From positions 1-64,000 of the forward strand of contig NZ_BPQO01000027.1 of the NCBI RefSeq assembly GCF_022179285.1: 64,000 nucleotides of DNA, given 5' to 3'. Source of the stretch: Methylobacterium hispanicum. Lineage in GTDB: Bacteria; Pseudomonadota; Alphaproteobacteria; Rhizobiales; Beijerinckiaceae. Position 1 is the stretch's first letter. The number at the start of each line of letters is the position of its first letter. Shown piece by piece: positions 27,431 through 36,067 of this stretch. The notes under the pieces are model-generated. The model saw nothing but the letters and a program-made list of their open reading frames with translations. It was not told where the DNA came from and made no database searches. A program made the translations under genes and the position numbers.

Positions 27431-29587
27431 ATGTCCATCCTTCAGCCTCCGCCAGTCCCGCGTTCACTCTCGGTGGGCGCCCTGGCCGCCGCCCTCTGTA
27501 TCGCCCCGACCTGTGCCGGCGCGCAGGCCGCTCGCGCTGACGAGGTCACCCTGTCGGAGATCTCGGTGAGCGCCGTGGCCGCGCCAACTGCCGCTGCTGC
27601 CGGTCCGGCCTCGGCCAGCGCCGGCTACGTCGGTGGGGTGTCGGGTATCGGCGGCGCGCTTCGCCCGGTCGACGCGGCAAGCGGCGGCATCATCTCGGGC
27701 GCGCAGATCAACAGCCGGCCCGTCACGCGGCCTGGCGAGGTGCTGGAGGAGGTGCCGGGCCTCATCGTCACGCAGCACTCGGGCGAGGGCAAGGCCAACC
27801 AGTTCTTCCTGCGCGGCTTCAACCTCGACCACGGCACCGACATCGCCCTGTTCGTGGACGGCATGCCGGTCAACATGCGCACCCACGCGCACGGCCAGGG
27901 CTACGCCGACCTCAACTTCCTGATCCCCGAACTCGTCGGGGCGGTGGAGTTCCACAAGGGGCCGTACTTCGTGCGCGACGGCGACTTCGCCTCCGCCGGC
28001 TCGGTGCGGATCGACTACCTCGACACGGTCGCGCAGAACGTCGCGCTGACCTCGCTCGGCTCCTTCGGCTACAGGCGCGCGCTCTCGATCGCCTCCGCGC
28101 CGCTCGGCACCGGCAACCTCCTGGTGGCCGGCGAGGCGCAGACCTACGACGGCCCCTGGGAGGTGCCCGACAACTTGCGGAAGCTTAACGGCGTCCTGCG
28201 CTACAGCCAGGGCACGGCGCTCGACGGGTTCTCGGTCACCGGCATGGCCTACTGGGCGAGGTGGAACGCCACCAACCAGATCCCCGAGCGCGCGGTCGCC
28301 GACGGCATCATCGGCCGCTACGGCACTCTCGACCCGACGGATGGCGGCGATACCGGCCGCTTCTCGCTCTCGGGGCGCTGGAGCCAGACGGACGAGACCG
28401 GCATCACGCGCGCGAACGCCTACGTCATCCGCTACCGGATGAACCTCTGGAACGACTTCACCTACTTCCTGAACGACCCCGTCAACGGCGACCAGTTCCG
28501 CCAGCTCGACGACCGGGTGCTGGGCGGAGGTGAGGTTGCCCACGTCTTCCAGGGCGATCTCGTCGGGCTGCCGATGGAGAACGAGATCGGCCTCCAGACC
28601 CGCACCGATGCCATGCGGGTCGGGCTCTTCAACACGACGAACCGCCTCTTCCGCTCCACGGTGCTCGACGACCGGGTGCTGGAGGCGAGCGCGGCCTTCT
28701 ACTACGAGAACCGGCTGCGCTGGACCGACTGGCTGCGCACCAGCGTCGGCTTCCGCGCCGACGGCTACTACGCCGACGTCCGCTCCGACACGCCGGCCAA
28801 TTCGGGGCGCGCCCGCGACGGCATCGTCAACCCGAAGCTCGGGCTCGTGCTCGGGCCCTGGGCCGAGACCGAGCTCTACCTGAACTACGGCGGCGGCTTC
28901 CACTCGAACGACGTGCGCGGGGTGACGGCCACGACCGACCCGGCGAGCCCTCTGTTCAACGTCGCCCGCTCGCCCTTCCTGGTGCCCTCGACCGGCTACG
29001 AGGTCGGGATCCGCAACCGCTCGATCGCCGGGCTGGAGACCGCGGTCGCGCTGTTCCGGCTCGACTTCGCCTCCGAGAACCTGTTCCAGGGCGATACCGG
29101 CACCACCGAGCCCAGCCGGCCGACCCGCCGCCTCGGCATCGAGTGGACGAACCGCTACGCGGTCACCCCCTGGCTGCGGCTCGAGGGCGACCTCACGGTT
29201 ACCAACGCCCGCTTCGCCGACCGCGACCCGGCCGGCAGCCGCGTGCCGGAGGCGCCCACGACCATCGCGTCGGCCGGCATTACCTTCGGCGAGGGTCTCG
29301 GCTGGTTCGGCTCGCTGCGCTTCCGCTACTTCGGGCCGCGCCCGCTGATCGAGGACAACGCGGTGCGCTCGAAGCCCACCGCGTTGCTGAACGGCCGCGT
29401 CGGCTACAACTTCGAGAACGGGGTGAGCCTGTCGCTCGACATCCTGAACCTGACGAACGCCCGGGCCGACCAGATCACGTACTTCTACGAGTCGCGCCTG
29501 CCCGGCGAGGCCGGGGGCGTGGCCGATCGCCACTTCCACCCGGTCGAGCCCACGGCCGTGCGGTTGACTCTGGCGGGCCGGTTCTGA
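27431..29587 (+). CDS. TonB-dependent receptor under cobalamin riboswitch control
   Basis: 718 residues from ATG 27431. Signal peptide (GALAAALCIAPTCAGA), TonB-box-like VTLSEISVSAV, plug domain (RPGEVLEEVPGLIV, FFLRGFNLDHGTDIALFVDG) and a C-terminal barrel ending ...LTLAGRF. It is clearly different from the BtuB-like receptor in the plug loops (GMPVNMRTHAHGQGY with His residues). Ligand could be a corrinoid, its precursor, cobalt or a cobalamin-sparing substrate; only the riboswitch ties it to B12. Confidence 0.85.
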   Translation: MSILQPPPVPRSLSVGALAAALCIAPTCAGAQAARADEVTLSEISVSAVAAPTAAAAGPASASAGYVGGVSGIGGALRPVDAASGGIISGAQINSRPVTRPGEVLEEVPGLIVTQHSGEGKANQFFLRGFNLDHGTDIALFVDGMPVNMRTHAHGQGYADLNFLIPELVGAVEFHKGPYFVRDGDFASAGSVRIDYLDTVAQNVALTSLGSFGYRRALSIASAPLGTGNLLVAGEAQTYDGPWEVPDNLRKLNGVLRYSQGTALDGFSVTGMAYWARWNATNQIPERAVADGIIGRYGTLDPTDGGDTGRFSLSGRWSQTDETGITRANAYVIRYRMNLWNDFTYFLNDPVNGDQFRQLDDRVLGGGEVAHVFQGDLVGLPMENEIGLQTRTDAMRVGLFNTTNRLFRSTVLDDRVLEASAAFYYENRLRWTDWLRTSVGFRADGYYADVRSDTPANSGRARDGIVNPKLGLVLGPWAETELYLNYGGGFHSNDVRGVTATTDPASPLFNVARSPFLVPSTGYEVGIRNRSIAGLETAVALFRLDFASENLFQGDTGTTEPSRPTRRLGIEWTNRYAVTPWLRLEGDLTVTNARFADRDPAGSRVPEAPTTIASAGITFGEGLGWFGSLRFRYFGPRPLIEDNAVRSKPTALLNGRVGYNFENGVSLSLDILNLTNARADQITYFYESRLPGEAGGVADRHFHPVEPTAVRLTLAGRF

Positions 29588-29819
29588 GAGCTGGGATCGG
29601 CTTTCTCAGCCTGCCACGAAGGTCCGCTCAGGGGTAGAAAGCCGACATTGGTTCACAGGCCGGAAGCTGCCATTCTACGTTGCTGAGCCGCAAACTTCGT
29701 CCTGTTCCTCCCGCACATCTAACATGGCTGTAGCGGCATCGATAATGCGCGATATGCTGCTTGGTGCCTCAGGCAGTAAAACCGGATGGAACACGCCGAA
29801 TAATGTGACCAGGTGTCGA
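29588..29819. other. convergent intergenic region
   Basis: 232 bases between the ends of the TonB receptor and the LuxR response regulator genes. No gene, and no hairpin with a T-run that I can defend as a terminator. Confidence 0.4.
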
Positions 29820-30470
29820 TCATCCGCCCGTACCGATGCGCTTGAAGTCGAGGGCGGATGCGAAGATGACCGCCTGGGTCCGGCTGCGGACGCCGAGCTT
29901 CCTCATAATCTCGGTCGCGTGCGTCTTTACCATCGACATGCCGATGCCGAGGCAGAGCGCGATCTCCTTGTTGCTGAGGCCCTGCTTGATCAGGATCAGC
30001 ACGTTCATCTGCGCGTGGGACAGGGTAGACATCCGGGCGGAGGCCACAGAGGTCGATCTCGGACCGGCGCTGAGGGCGGCTGCCACGCTGTCCGGGACGA
30101 AGATCTCGCCTTCCAGCGCGCGCGCGACCGCTTCGAGATAGGCGGCACGGTTCGACGTCTTCGGTACGAAGCCGGCCGCCCCAAGCGCCAGCGCCTCCCG
30201 GATGATAGGGGCCTCCTCCAGCCCGGAGCAGATCAGGACTGGGATCCGCGGGAACCGGGCCCGGATTGCCATGAATCCCTCGAACCCGCGGATTCCATGC
30301 ATCGATAAGTCGAGGATGACGAGATCCGTACCGGGCGTATGGCCGAGCGCGGCGGTAGCGGCCTCGATCGAGTCCGCATCCTCGATCAGGGCTTCGGGAA
30401 AGCCCGCCTGCAGGATCCGTCGGACGGCATCCCGGAACAGGGCGTGGTCGTCGACCAGAAGAAGTTGCAC
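29820..30470 (-). CDS. LuxR/NarL-type response regulator
   Basis: 216 residues. Receiver domain 1-120 with acidic pair VDDH, phospho-acceptor Asp in VILDLSMHG (about 53), Ser in ICSG and Lys in FVPKTS; C-terminal LuxR HTH (about 148-205: LSHAQMNVLILIKQGLSNKEIALCLGIG, then VKTHATEIMRKLGVRSRTQAV). It is divergent from the quinoprotein alcohol dehydrogenase gene, as AgmR/ErbR- and PedR-type regulators are associated with exaA loci in pseudomonads, so it probably regulates it. No partner kinase is adjacent. Confidence 0.88.
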   Translation of the reverse strand: MQLLLVDDHALFRDAVRRILQAGFPEALIEDADSIEAATAALGHTPGTDLVILDLSMHGIRGFEGFMAIRARFPRIPVLICSGLEEAPIIREALALGAAGFVPKTSNRAAYLEAVARALEGEIFVPDSVAAALSAGPRSTSVASARMSTLSHAQMNVLILIKQGLSNKEIALCLGIGMSMVKTHATEIMRKLGVRSRTQAVIFASALDFKRIGTGG

Positions 30471-30773
30471 TGCGGGTTCTCAAATGCGCTCGGCTGCGCG
30501 GATGAGGTTTCCGGGACTCGCATCAGCCGTCAAGAAAGGCTGGTCAAATATTATTCTTATGGGCTTGATCCGAGATTTTCATTGGCAAATGTCCTAATCG
30601 ACATAGGAAGTAACCAAAATAATAAGGATTTAATATAAAGGTTGTACCAAGGTCCATGTCGGCGAAAGCGCTATTCGCTCTCATAGTCCTCTGAGAGAGG
30701 TCGTACGCAGCTGATTGCCGCCTCTCGGAACAAGCCGATCCACCGCAACAATCGGATCGACAGGGAGAGACGC
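30471..30773. promoter_or_regulatory. AT-rich divergent control region of the alcohol dehydrogenase gene
   Basis: 303 bases between divergent genes. The central part (about 30540-30655) is strikingly AT-rich for this genome (runs such as AAATATTATTC and TTAATATAAAGG), the kind of sequence expected at a strongly regulated promoter or a binding site for a nucleoid protein. No exact operator can be called. GGGAGAG (30763-30769) is the ribosome binding site for ATG 30774. Confidence 0.5.
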
Positions 30774-32666
30774 ATGGCCCATTCGAACGCGACGGCATCC
30801 CCGCGCCGATACCTCCTGGCAACCGCATCGTCCCTCCTGGCTCTGACGCTGGCCCTCGGGGGCCCGTCCAGCGCCAAGGACGCGAAGGATGCCAAGGAGA
30901 TGAAGCCGGTCGCCTGGGAGGACATCCTCAACGACCAGCAAACCAACAACGACGTCTTGATGTACGGCATGGGCGTGAAGGCCCAGCGCTTCTCCCCGCT
31001 CGACAAGATCAACATCAACAACGTCGGCCTGCTGAAGCCGAAATGGTCGTTCTCGTTCGGCGACGAGAAGCAGCGCGGCCAGGAGGGCCAGGCGCTCGTC
31101 CACGACGGCATCATCTACATCACGGCGTCCTACTCACGCATCTTCGCGCTCGATTCCAAGACCGGCAAGAAGATCTGGTCGTACGCCGCCCGTCTGCCCG
31201 ACGACATCCGCCCCTGCTGCGACGTGGTCAGTCGCGGTGCAGCGATCTACGGCGACAAGATCTTCTTCGGCACCCTCGACGCCTCGATGATCGCGCTGAA
31301 CGCCAAGACCGGCAAGGTGATCTGGAACAAGAAGTTCGACGATCACACCGCCGGCTACGCCTATACGGGCGCGCCCAACATCGTGAAAGACCAGAAGACC
31401 GGCAAGGTCCTGTTGGTCCACGGCAATTCCGGCGACGAGTTCGGCGCGGTGGGCAAGCTCTACGCCCGCGATCCCGAGACCGGCGAGGAGGTCTGGATGC
31501 GCCCGATGGTCGAGGGTCATATGGGACGCCTCAACGGCAAGGACTCGACGCCGACGGGCGACGCCAAGGCCCCGTCCTGGCCCGACAAGGACGGCAAGAA
31601 GGTCGAGGCCTGGAGCCACGGCGGCGGCGCCCCCTGGCAGACCGGCGTCTTCGACGAGAAGACCAACACCTTCATCATCGGCACCGGCAACCCGGCGCCC
31701 TGGAACCACCATTACCGCTCGCCCGGCGACAGCCTCTACACGTCGGGCCAGGTCTATATCGAGCCTTCGACCGGTGAGCCGGTGGGCTTCTTCCAGCACA
31801 CGCCGAACGACGCCTGGGACTATTCGGGCAACAACGAGATCATCCTGTTCGATTTCGAGAAGGACGGCAAGAAGATCCGCGCCGGGGCGCATGCCGACCG
31901 CAACGGCTTCTTCATCCTCACCGATATCGACAAGCTCACCGCCCGCGACGGCAAGATCAACAAGCCGGAAGCGCTGATCGCGGCCTACCCCTTCGTGAAG
32001 GACATCACCTGGGCCAAGGGCTACGACCTGAAGACCGGCCGGCCGATCGAGAACGAGGGCCAGCGCCCGCCGGCGCCCGAGGCCGGGCAGAGCAAGGGCA
32101 AGTCGATCAAGGTCACGCCGAACTTCCTCGGCGGCAAGAACTGGAACCCGATGTCCTACTCGCAGGAGACGGGGTTGTTCTACATCCCATCGAACGACTG
32201 GACCGAGGATTACTGGACCGAGAACGTGACCTACAAGGCGGGCTCCGCCTATCTCGGCCAGGGCTTCCGCATCCAGCGCAAGTTCGACACCCATGTGGGC
32301 GCGCTCCGCGCGATCGACCCGAAGACGGGCAAGATCGTCTGGGAGCATCTGGAGAACATGCCGCTCTGGGCCGGCACCATGACGACGAAGGGCGGCCTCG
32401 TCTTCACCGGGACCTCGGATGGCTTCGTGAAGGCCTTCGACGCCAAGACCGGCAAGGAGCTCTGGGCCTTCCAGACGGGCTCGGGCGTGGTCTCGGTGCC
32501 GATGACCTGGGAGGACGGCGGCAAGCAGTACATCGGCATCGCCTCGGGCTACGGCGGCGCCGTGCCGCTCTGGGGCGGCGACATGGCCGACCAGACCAAG
32601 CTCGTCAGCCAGGGCGGCTCGTTCTGGGTCTTCGAGGTGCCGACCGACACCGCCTCGGCGCAGTGA
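30774..32666 (+). CDS. exaA: PQQ-dependent alcohol dehydrogenase, ExaA/PedE-like (calcium type)
   Basis: 630 residues, periplasmic, with signal peptide (SSLLALTLALGGPSSA). Eight-bladed quinoprotein propeller with tryptophan-docking repeats (e.g. ALDSKTGKKIWSYA, AFDAKTGKELWAFQ). Adjacent Cys148-Cys149 form the vicinal disulfide over PQQ. The catalytic Asp349 is in AWDYSG; the residue two positions later is Ser351, where lanthanide enzymes (XoxF, ExaF, PedH) have Asp. This argues for a Ca2+ enzyme oxidising ethanol or related alcohols and passing electrons to the cytochrome c550 encoded downstream. The flanking PQQ-associated genes support the role. Confidence 0.9.
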   Translation: MAHSNATASPRRYLLATASSLLALTLALGGPSSAKDAKDAKEMKPVAWEDILNDQQTNNDVLMYGMGVKAQRFSPLDKININNVGLLKPKWSFSFGDEKQRGQEGQALVHDGIIYITASYSRIFALDSKTGKKIWSYAARLPDDIRPCCDVVSRGAAIYGDKIFFGTLDASMIALNAKTGKVIWNKKFDDHTAGYAYTGAPNIVKDQKTGKVLLVHGNSGDEFGAVGKLYARDPETGEEVWMRPMVEGHMGRLNGKDSTPTGDAKAPSWPDKDGKKVEAWSHGGGAPWQTGVFDEKTNTFIIGTGNPAPWNHHYRSPGDSLYTSGQVYIEPSTGEPVGFFQHTPNDAWDYSGNNEIILFDFEKDGKKIRAGAHADRNGFFILTDIDKLTARDGKINKPEALIAAYPFVKDITWAKGYDLKTGRPIENEGQRPPAPEAGQSKGKSIKVTPNFLGGKNWNPMSYSQETGLFYIPSNDWTEDYWTENVTYKAGSAYLGQGFRIQRKFDTHVGALRAIDPKTGKIVWEHLENMPLWAGTMTTKGGLVFTGTSDGFVKAFDAKTGKELWAFQTGSGVVSVPMTWEDGGKQYIGIASGYGGAVPLWGGDMADQTKLVSQGGSFWVFEVPTDTASAQ

Positions 32667-32777
32667 CGGGCTGACCGGCCCGAGACGTCCCCTCTCCCCG
32701 CACGTCTCGCCGCCCGCGGGGAGACGGGGGAGAGGGGTTGCCGCCTCTCCCGATCCCGACATCCGAGAACCCGTCCG

Positions 32778-33458
32778 ATGCAGGCTTCCCCCGCCCGCGC
32801 GCTGGTCCTGTCCGGCCTGATCCTCGCCGGCACGGCCCTATCCGGCGCCGCGGCCCAGACCGTGATCGTCAACCGCGAGGAGCGGCCCGATCCCTGGATC
32901 ATCAACGGCTGCACCATCGCTCCCAACGCCGCCTGCCCCGGCGCGGACCTGCGCCACGCCGATCTCAGGAACGCCGATCTCGGCGGGGCCGACCTCACCG
33001 GTGCCAACCTCGCCCGTGCCGACCTGCGCGGCGCCAACCTGCGCGGCGCCCTGCTCGACCGGGCCAATCTCGGCGGCGCCAAGCTGCAGATCGCCTTCCT
33101 GCAGGGCCTGAAGGCCCGGGGTGCCTCCTTCGTGGGCGCCAATCTCGACCATGCCCGCGCCGCGGGTGCCGATTTCAGCGGCGCCGATTTCACGGTCGCT
33201 GACCTGGAGATGGTGCAGGCCAAGCGCGCCCAGTTCGTGGGTGCCCGCTTCGTCAACACCGACTTGCAGGAGACCAAGTTCTACGAGGCCAACCTCGCCG
33301 ACGCGGTGATGGAGGGGGCCAAGATCCGCTTCGCGATCTTCCAGGACGCCTGGATGAAGGGCTGCCGGGGCTGCCCCGAGACCTGGCAGCAGGGCAAGCC
33401 GGTCTGGGACGTCTACCCGGAGGCGGGCCCGCCGCCCGCGACCGGGTCGGATCCGTGA
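32778..33458 (+). CDS. exported pentapeptide-repeat protein
   Basis: 226 residues with a signal peptide (LVLSGLILAGTALSGAAA). The middle (about 50-155) is a run of pentapeptide repeats of the A(D/N)LxxA type (ADLRHADLRNADLGGADLTG and onward), which folds as a right-handed square beta-helix. The C-terminus has two Cys in KGCRGCP. It sits between the alcohol dehydrogenase and its cytochrome, so a periplasmic role in that oxidation system is likely, but none is established. Its stop overlaps the next gene's GTG start. Confidence 0.8.
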   Translation: MQASPARALVLSGLILAGTALSGAAAQTVIVNREERPDPWIINGCTIAPNAACPGADLRHADLRNADLGGADLTGANLARADLRGANLRGALLDRANLGGAKLQIAFLQGLKARGASFVGANLDHARAAGADFSGADFTVADLEMVQAKRAQFVGARFVNTDLQETKFYEANLADAVMEGAKIRFAIFQDAWMKGCRGCPETWQQGKPVWDVYPEAGPPPATGSDP

Positions 33459-33883
33459 GATGGTCGCCGATCCTCGCGACCGGGCTTGCCCTGCCGGTCG
33501 GCGCGGCGGCTGCGCCCGCGCCGGAGGCGGCCTTGCGCCCGGCCTTCGCGCAGTGCCGCGCCCTGAGCCAGGAGGGCGAGCGCCTGCGCTGCTACGACCG
33601 CCTCGCCGCGATCCTCGCGCCGCCCCGCTTCCAGGGCCGTCTGACGATGCAGACCGAGCCCTTCGCGATCACGGCCCCCACCGTGCTCCGCTACGAGAGC
33701 GACGGCCCGATCTTTGTCCTCGCCCTCAAGGATGCGCGGGGCGAAGTCGTCCAGAACCTGCACATCGGCGGCGGCGGCAGCGCGACGCACACCATCGCGG
33801 TGCCGGGCACCTACACCCTGCAGGTCAGCGGCTCCGAGTCCTGGCGCATCTGGCTCGACCCCGTCCGCGACCCCACCCCCTGA
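33455..33883 (+). CDS. hypothetical exported protein of the PQQ locus
   Basis: 142 residues from GTG 33455, overlapping the previous stop (GTGA). Signal peptide (ILATGLALPVGAAAA). The segment QCRALSQEGERLRCYDRLA matches the Cys-x(n)-RLxCYDxLA pattern seen at the N-terminus of several small periplasmic proteins; the C-terminal half looks beta-rich (HTIAVPGTYTLQVSG). Function unknown. Confidence 0.72.
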   Translation: MRWSPILATGLALPVGAAAAPAPEAALRPAFAQCRALSQEGERLRCYDRLAAILAPPRFQGRLTMQTEPFAITAPTVLRYESDGPIFVLALKDARGEVVQNLHIGGGGSATHTIAVPGTYTLQVSGSESWRIWLDPVRDPTP

Positions 33884-33914
33884 TGCTTACCCAACTCGAC
33901 CGTTCGAGGTTTCC

Positions 33915-34346
33915 ATGACCAAGGCCCCGACTCAGGCCATGCGCGGGATGGCGCTCGCTCTGGCGCTCGCCCTGTTGCCGGCGCCCGCCGTCGCCCACGG
34001 CGACGCCGCGCCCCAACCCATCGACACGAAGGGTCTGCCGGAGCTTGGCGACGACATCCGCACGGCGAATCCCTACGCGGGCAACGCGCTCGCGATCGAG
34101 ATCGGCGCCAATGGCTACAACCAGAACTGTGCCCGCTGCCACGGGCTCGACGCCAAGTCCGGCGGCATGGCGCCGGACCTGCGCGAGGTCGAGGCGGGCG
34201 AGGCCGGCGACGGCTGGTTCATCACCCGCGTCCTGCACGGCGCCAAGAAAGACGACCGTTACCGAATGCCCCCCTTCGAGGGGATCCTGAGCCAGGAGGC
34301 GATCTGGGCGATTCGGACTTACGTCGAGAGCCAGCCGAAGAGCTGA
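33915..34346 (+). CDS. pedF: cytochrome c550, PedF-like electron acceptor
   Basis: 143 residues. Signal peptide (LALALALLPAPAVAHG), one haem-binding CARCH motif (about 74-78: NQNCARCHGLD) and a distal Met ligand probably in YRMPPF. Matches the small class I cytochromes c550 (ExaB/PedF group) that take electrons from quinoprotein ethanol dehydrogenases. It lies 31 bases after the preceding gene and 9 bases before the next. Confidence 0.88.
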   Translation: MTKAPTQAMRGMALALALALLPAPAVAHGDAAPQPIDTKGLPELGDDIRTANPYAGNALAIEIGANGYNQNCARCHGLDAKSGGMAPDLREVEAGEAGDGWFITRVLHGAKKDDRYRMPPFEGILSQEAIWAIRTYVESQPKS

Positions 34347-34355
34347 GCGGACCCG

Positions 34356-34655
34356 ATGCTGCGGGCAGCGCTCGTCCTACTCACGGTTCTCGCTCCGGCG
34401 GGCGCGATCCGCGCGGAGGGGATCAAGGAGTACCAGATCCGGCGTCTCCTCATGCTGAAGACGGAGTGCACCGTCAGCGGTCTGCAGGTCGAGGAGCTGG
34501 AGGGTGGTGCGAGCCGCTTTCGCGCCGGCTGCGAGAATGTCAGCCACTATCCGGACGGCGTCGAGATCCAGTGCCCGAACACGGAGGACGACCGCGAGTG
34601 CCGCATCCTGACGGCGAGGCGCGAGTTCCCACACCTGCGCGCTCTGCAACGATGA
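34356..34655 (+). CDS. small exported hypothetical protein
   Basis: 99 residues with signal peptide (ALVLLTVLAPAGAIRA). Mature part about 80 residues with four Cys (KTECTVSG, AGCENVS, IQCPN, RECRIL), probably two disulfides. It overlaps the CXXCW gene by four bases (ATGA). Unknown function in the PQQ locus. Confidence 0.72.
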   Translation: MLRAALVLLTVLAPAGAIRAEGIKEYQIRRLLMLKTECTVSGLQVEELEGGASRFRAGCENVSHYPDGVEIQCPNTEDDRECRILTARREFPHLRALQR

Positions 34656-35257
34656 TGGCCGCCGCGCTCGTGCTCCTGCTCGCCGCTGCGCAGGTGCCGG
34701 CCCGCGCCACGCCGTCCGGTTCGGCGCGGGATGCGCCCGCCATGGCCGCTGCTACGACCGCGGACATCGACCCCGCCACGGGTTTGCGCGTCCGGAACTA
34801 CCGCGCCCCCGTGACCATGCCCGTGAGGGGGGGCACCCGCATCGACCTCGACGCGGTCGACCGGCTCCGTACGGAGGGCGCTGCGCTGATCGACGTGATG
34901 CCCCAGCGCGGCGGCTTCGACCCGGCGGGCGGCGCTTGGCGGATCGTCGACCGGCACGCGACCATCCCGGGGGCGGTCTGGCTGCCCGAGACCGGCCGCG
35001 GCACGATCGAGCCGCGGCTCGCCGCCTACCTCGCGGCCTGGCTCGCCAGGCTGAGCGGCGGCGACCGGGGCCACCCGCTGATCTTCTTCTGCATGGCCGA
35101 TTGCTGGATGTCCTAGAACGCGGTGCGGCGGGCGGCCGATCTCGGCTACCGCCGCGTCTACTGGTTTGCCGAGGGCACGGACGGCTGGAGCGAGGCCGAC
35201 CGCCCGCTCGTGCCGGCCGAGCCCCCCGCGGTCCCGCCCCTCACCGCCGCGCCCTGA
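34652..35257 (+). pseudogene. PQQ-associated CXXCW-motif rhodanese-like protein, interrupted by in-frame TAG
   Basis: From ATG 34652 the frame encodes a signal peptide, a rhodanese-like domain (LIDVMPQRGGFDP, IPGAVWLPETG) and the hallmark CMADCW motif of the PQQ-dependent-catabolism CXXCW family. Three codons past the motif is TAG (35114-35116); the same frame then continues for 46 codons with typical family sequence (NAVRRAADLGYRRVYWFAEG) to TGA 35255-35257. Related proteins as I recall them have Trp here, so one TGG-to-TAG change explains it. Without readthrough the protein lacks its last quarter. Confidence 0.8.
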
Positions 35258-35266
35258 GGCGAACCC

Positions 35267-36067
35267 ATGCCCGCGCCGAATCCCGCCGCATCGCCCGTCC
35301 TCCGCTCGGCAGGCCGGCCTATGCCGAACGCCAGCACCACGCGCGATCCCCTCGATTCACCGCTCTGGCCGAGCATGGCAGAGCGCTACCTCGGCGGCCT
35401 CCCCGCGATCTTCGACGACCGCGTCGCCGTTGCGCTGCCCCCGGTCACCGAGGACCAGACACAGGTGCCCTTGACGGTCGATGCACGGGCGATCGGGCCG
35501 GTCGAGGAACTGCTCGTCATCGCCGACCTCAACCCGTTCCCGCTCACCCTGCGACTCGTTCCCACCGCCGCGCAGGCCTTCGTGGCCTTCCGGATGAAGA
35601 TCGAGCAGGGCACGCCGATCCGGGCCGCCGCGCGCCGGGACGGGCTCTGGCATGTCGGCGGCCGCTACCTCGACGCGGCCGGAGGCGGCTGCTCCGTCCC
35701 GCCCGTGGTCGAGAAGAAGGTCGACTGGAGGAATCTCGGCCGCATGCGCGGCCGGGTCTGGCGCGAGGCGCACGACCTGCGTCTTCGCCTGCGCATGACG
35801 CACCCGATGGACAACGGCATGATCGCCAACGTGCCGCTCTTCATCGTGGAGACTCTGACGGTCTCGGACGCGTCGGGCCGTCAGCTCGCCAGCCTCACCC
35901 TATCGGAGGCCATCGCCGACGACCCGACTCTGACGCTGCTGGTCGCAGGGCCCGAGACCGAGGCCCTGACCGTCACGGCACGCAACACCGCCGGCAACGA
36001 CTTCCGCGCCCGGGCCGCGGTTCCACCCGCGGATGCCCAATCGGCCGAGATGCAGGGGAGGCCGTGA
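35267..36067 (+). CDS. quinoprotein-associated SoxYZ-like carrier protein
   Basis: 266 residues. Fused SoxY-like and SoxZ-like halves: VDARAIGPVEELLVIADLNPFP and the carrier Cys in AAGGGCSVPP (about residue 143), then a SoxZ-like half (RLRMTHPMDNGM). This fused family accompanies PQQ dehydrogenases. Unusually, no hydrophobic signal peptide is visible: the N-terminus is Pro/Ala/Ser-rich (MPAPNPAASPVLRSAGRP), whereas relatives are periplasmic. It follows the interrupted CXXCW gene in the same frame by 9 bases and overlaps the MBL gene by one base. Confidence 0.82.
   Translation: MPAPNPAASPVLRSAGRPMPNASTTRDPLDSPLWPSMAERYLGGLPAIFDDRVAVALPPVTEDQTQVPLTVDARAIGPVEELLVIADLNPFPLTLRLVPTAAQAFVAFRMKIEQGTPIRAAARRDGLWHVGGRYLDAAGGGCSVPPVVEKKVDWRNLGRMRGRVWREAHDLRLRLRMTHPMDNGMIANVPLFIVETLTVSDASGRQLASLTLSEAIADDPTLTLLVAGPETEALTVTARNTAGNDFRARAAVPPADAQSAEMQGRP

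Noticed and set aside
30774..32666. Lanthanide-dependent methanol dehydrogenase (XoxF/ExaF)
   Set aside because: The residue two after the catalytic Asp is Ser, not Asp, and the operon partners (PedF-like c550, CXXCW, SoxYZ-like) fit an ethanol-type Ca2+ enzyme better.
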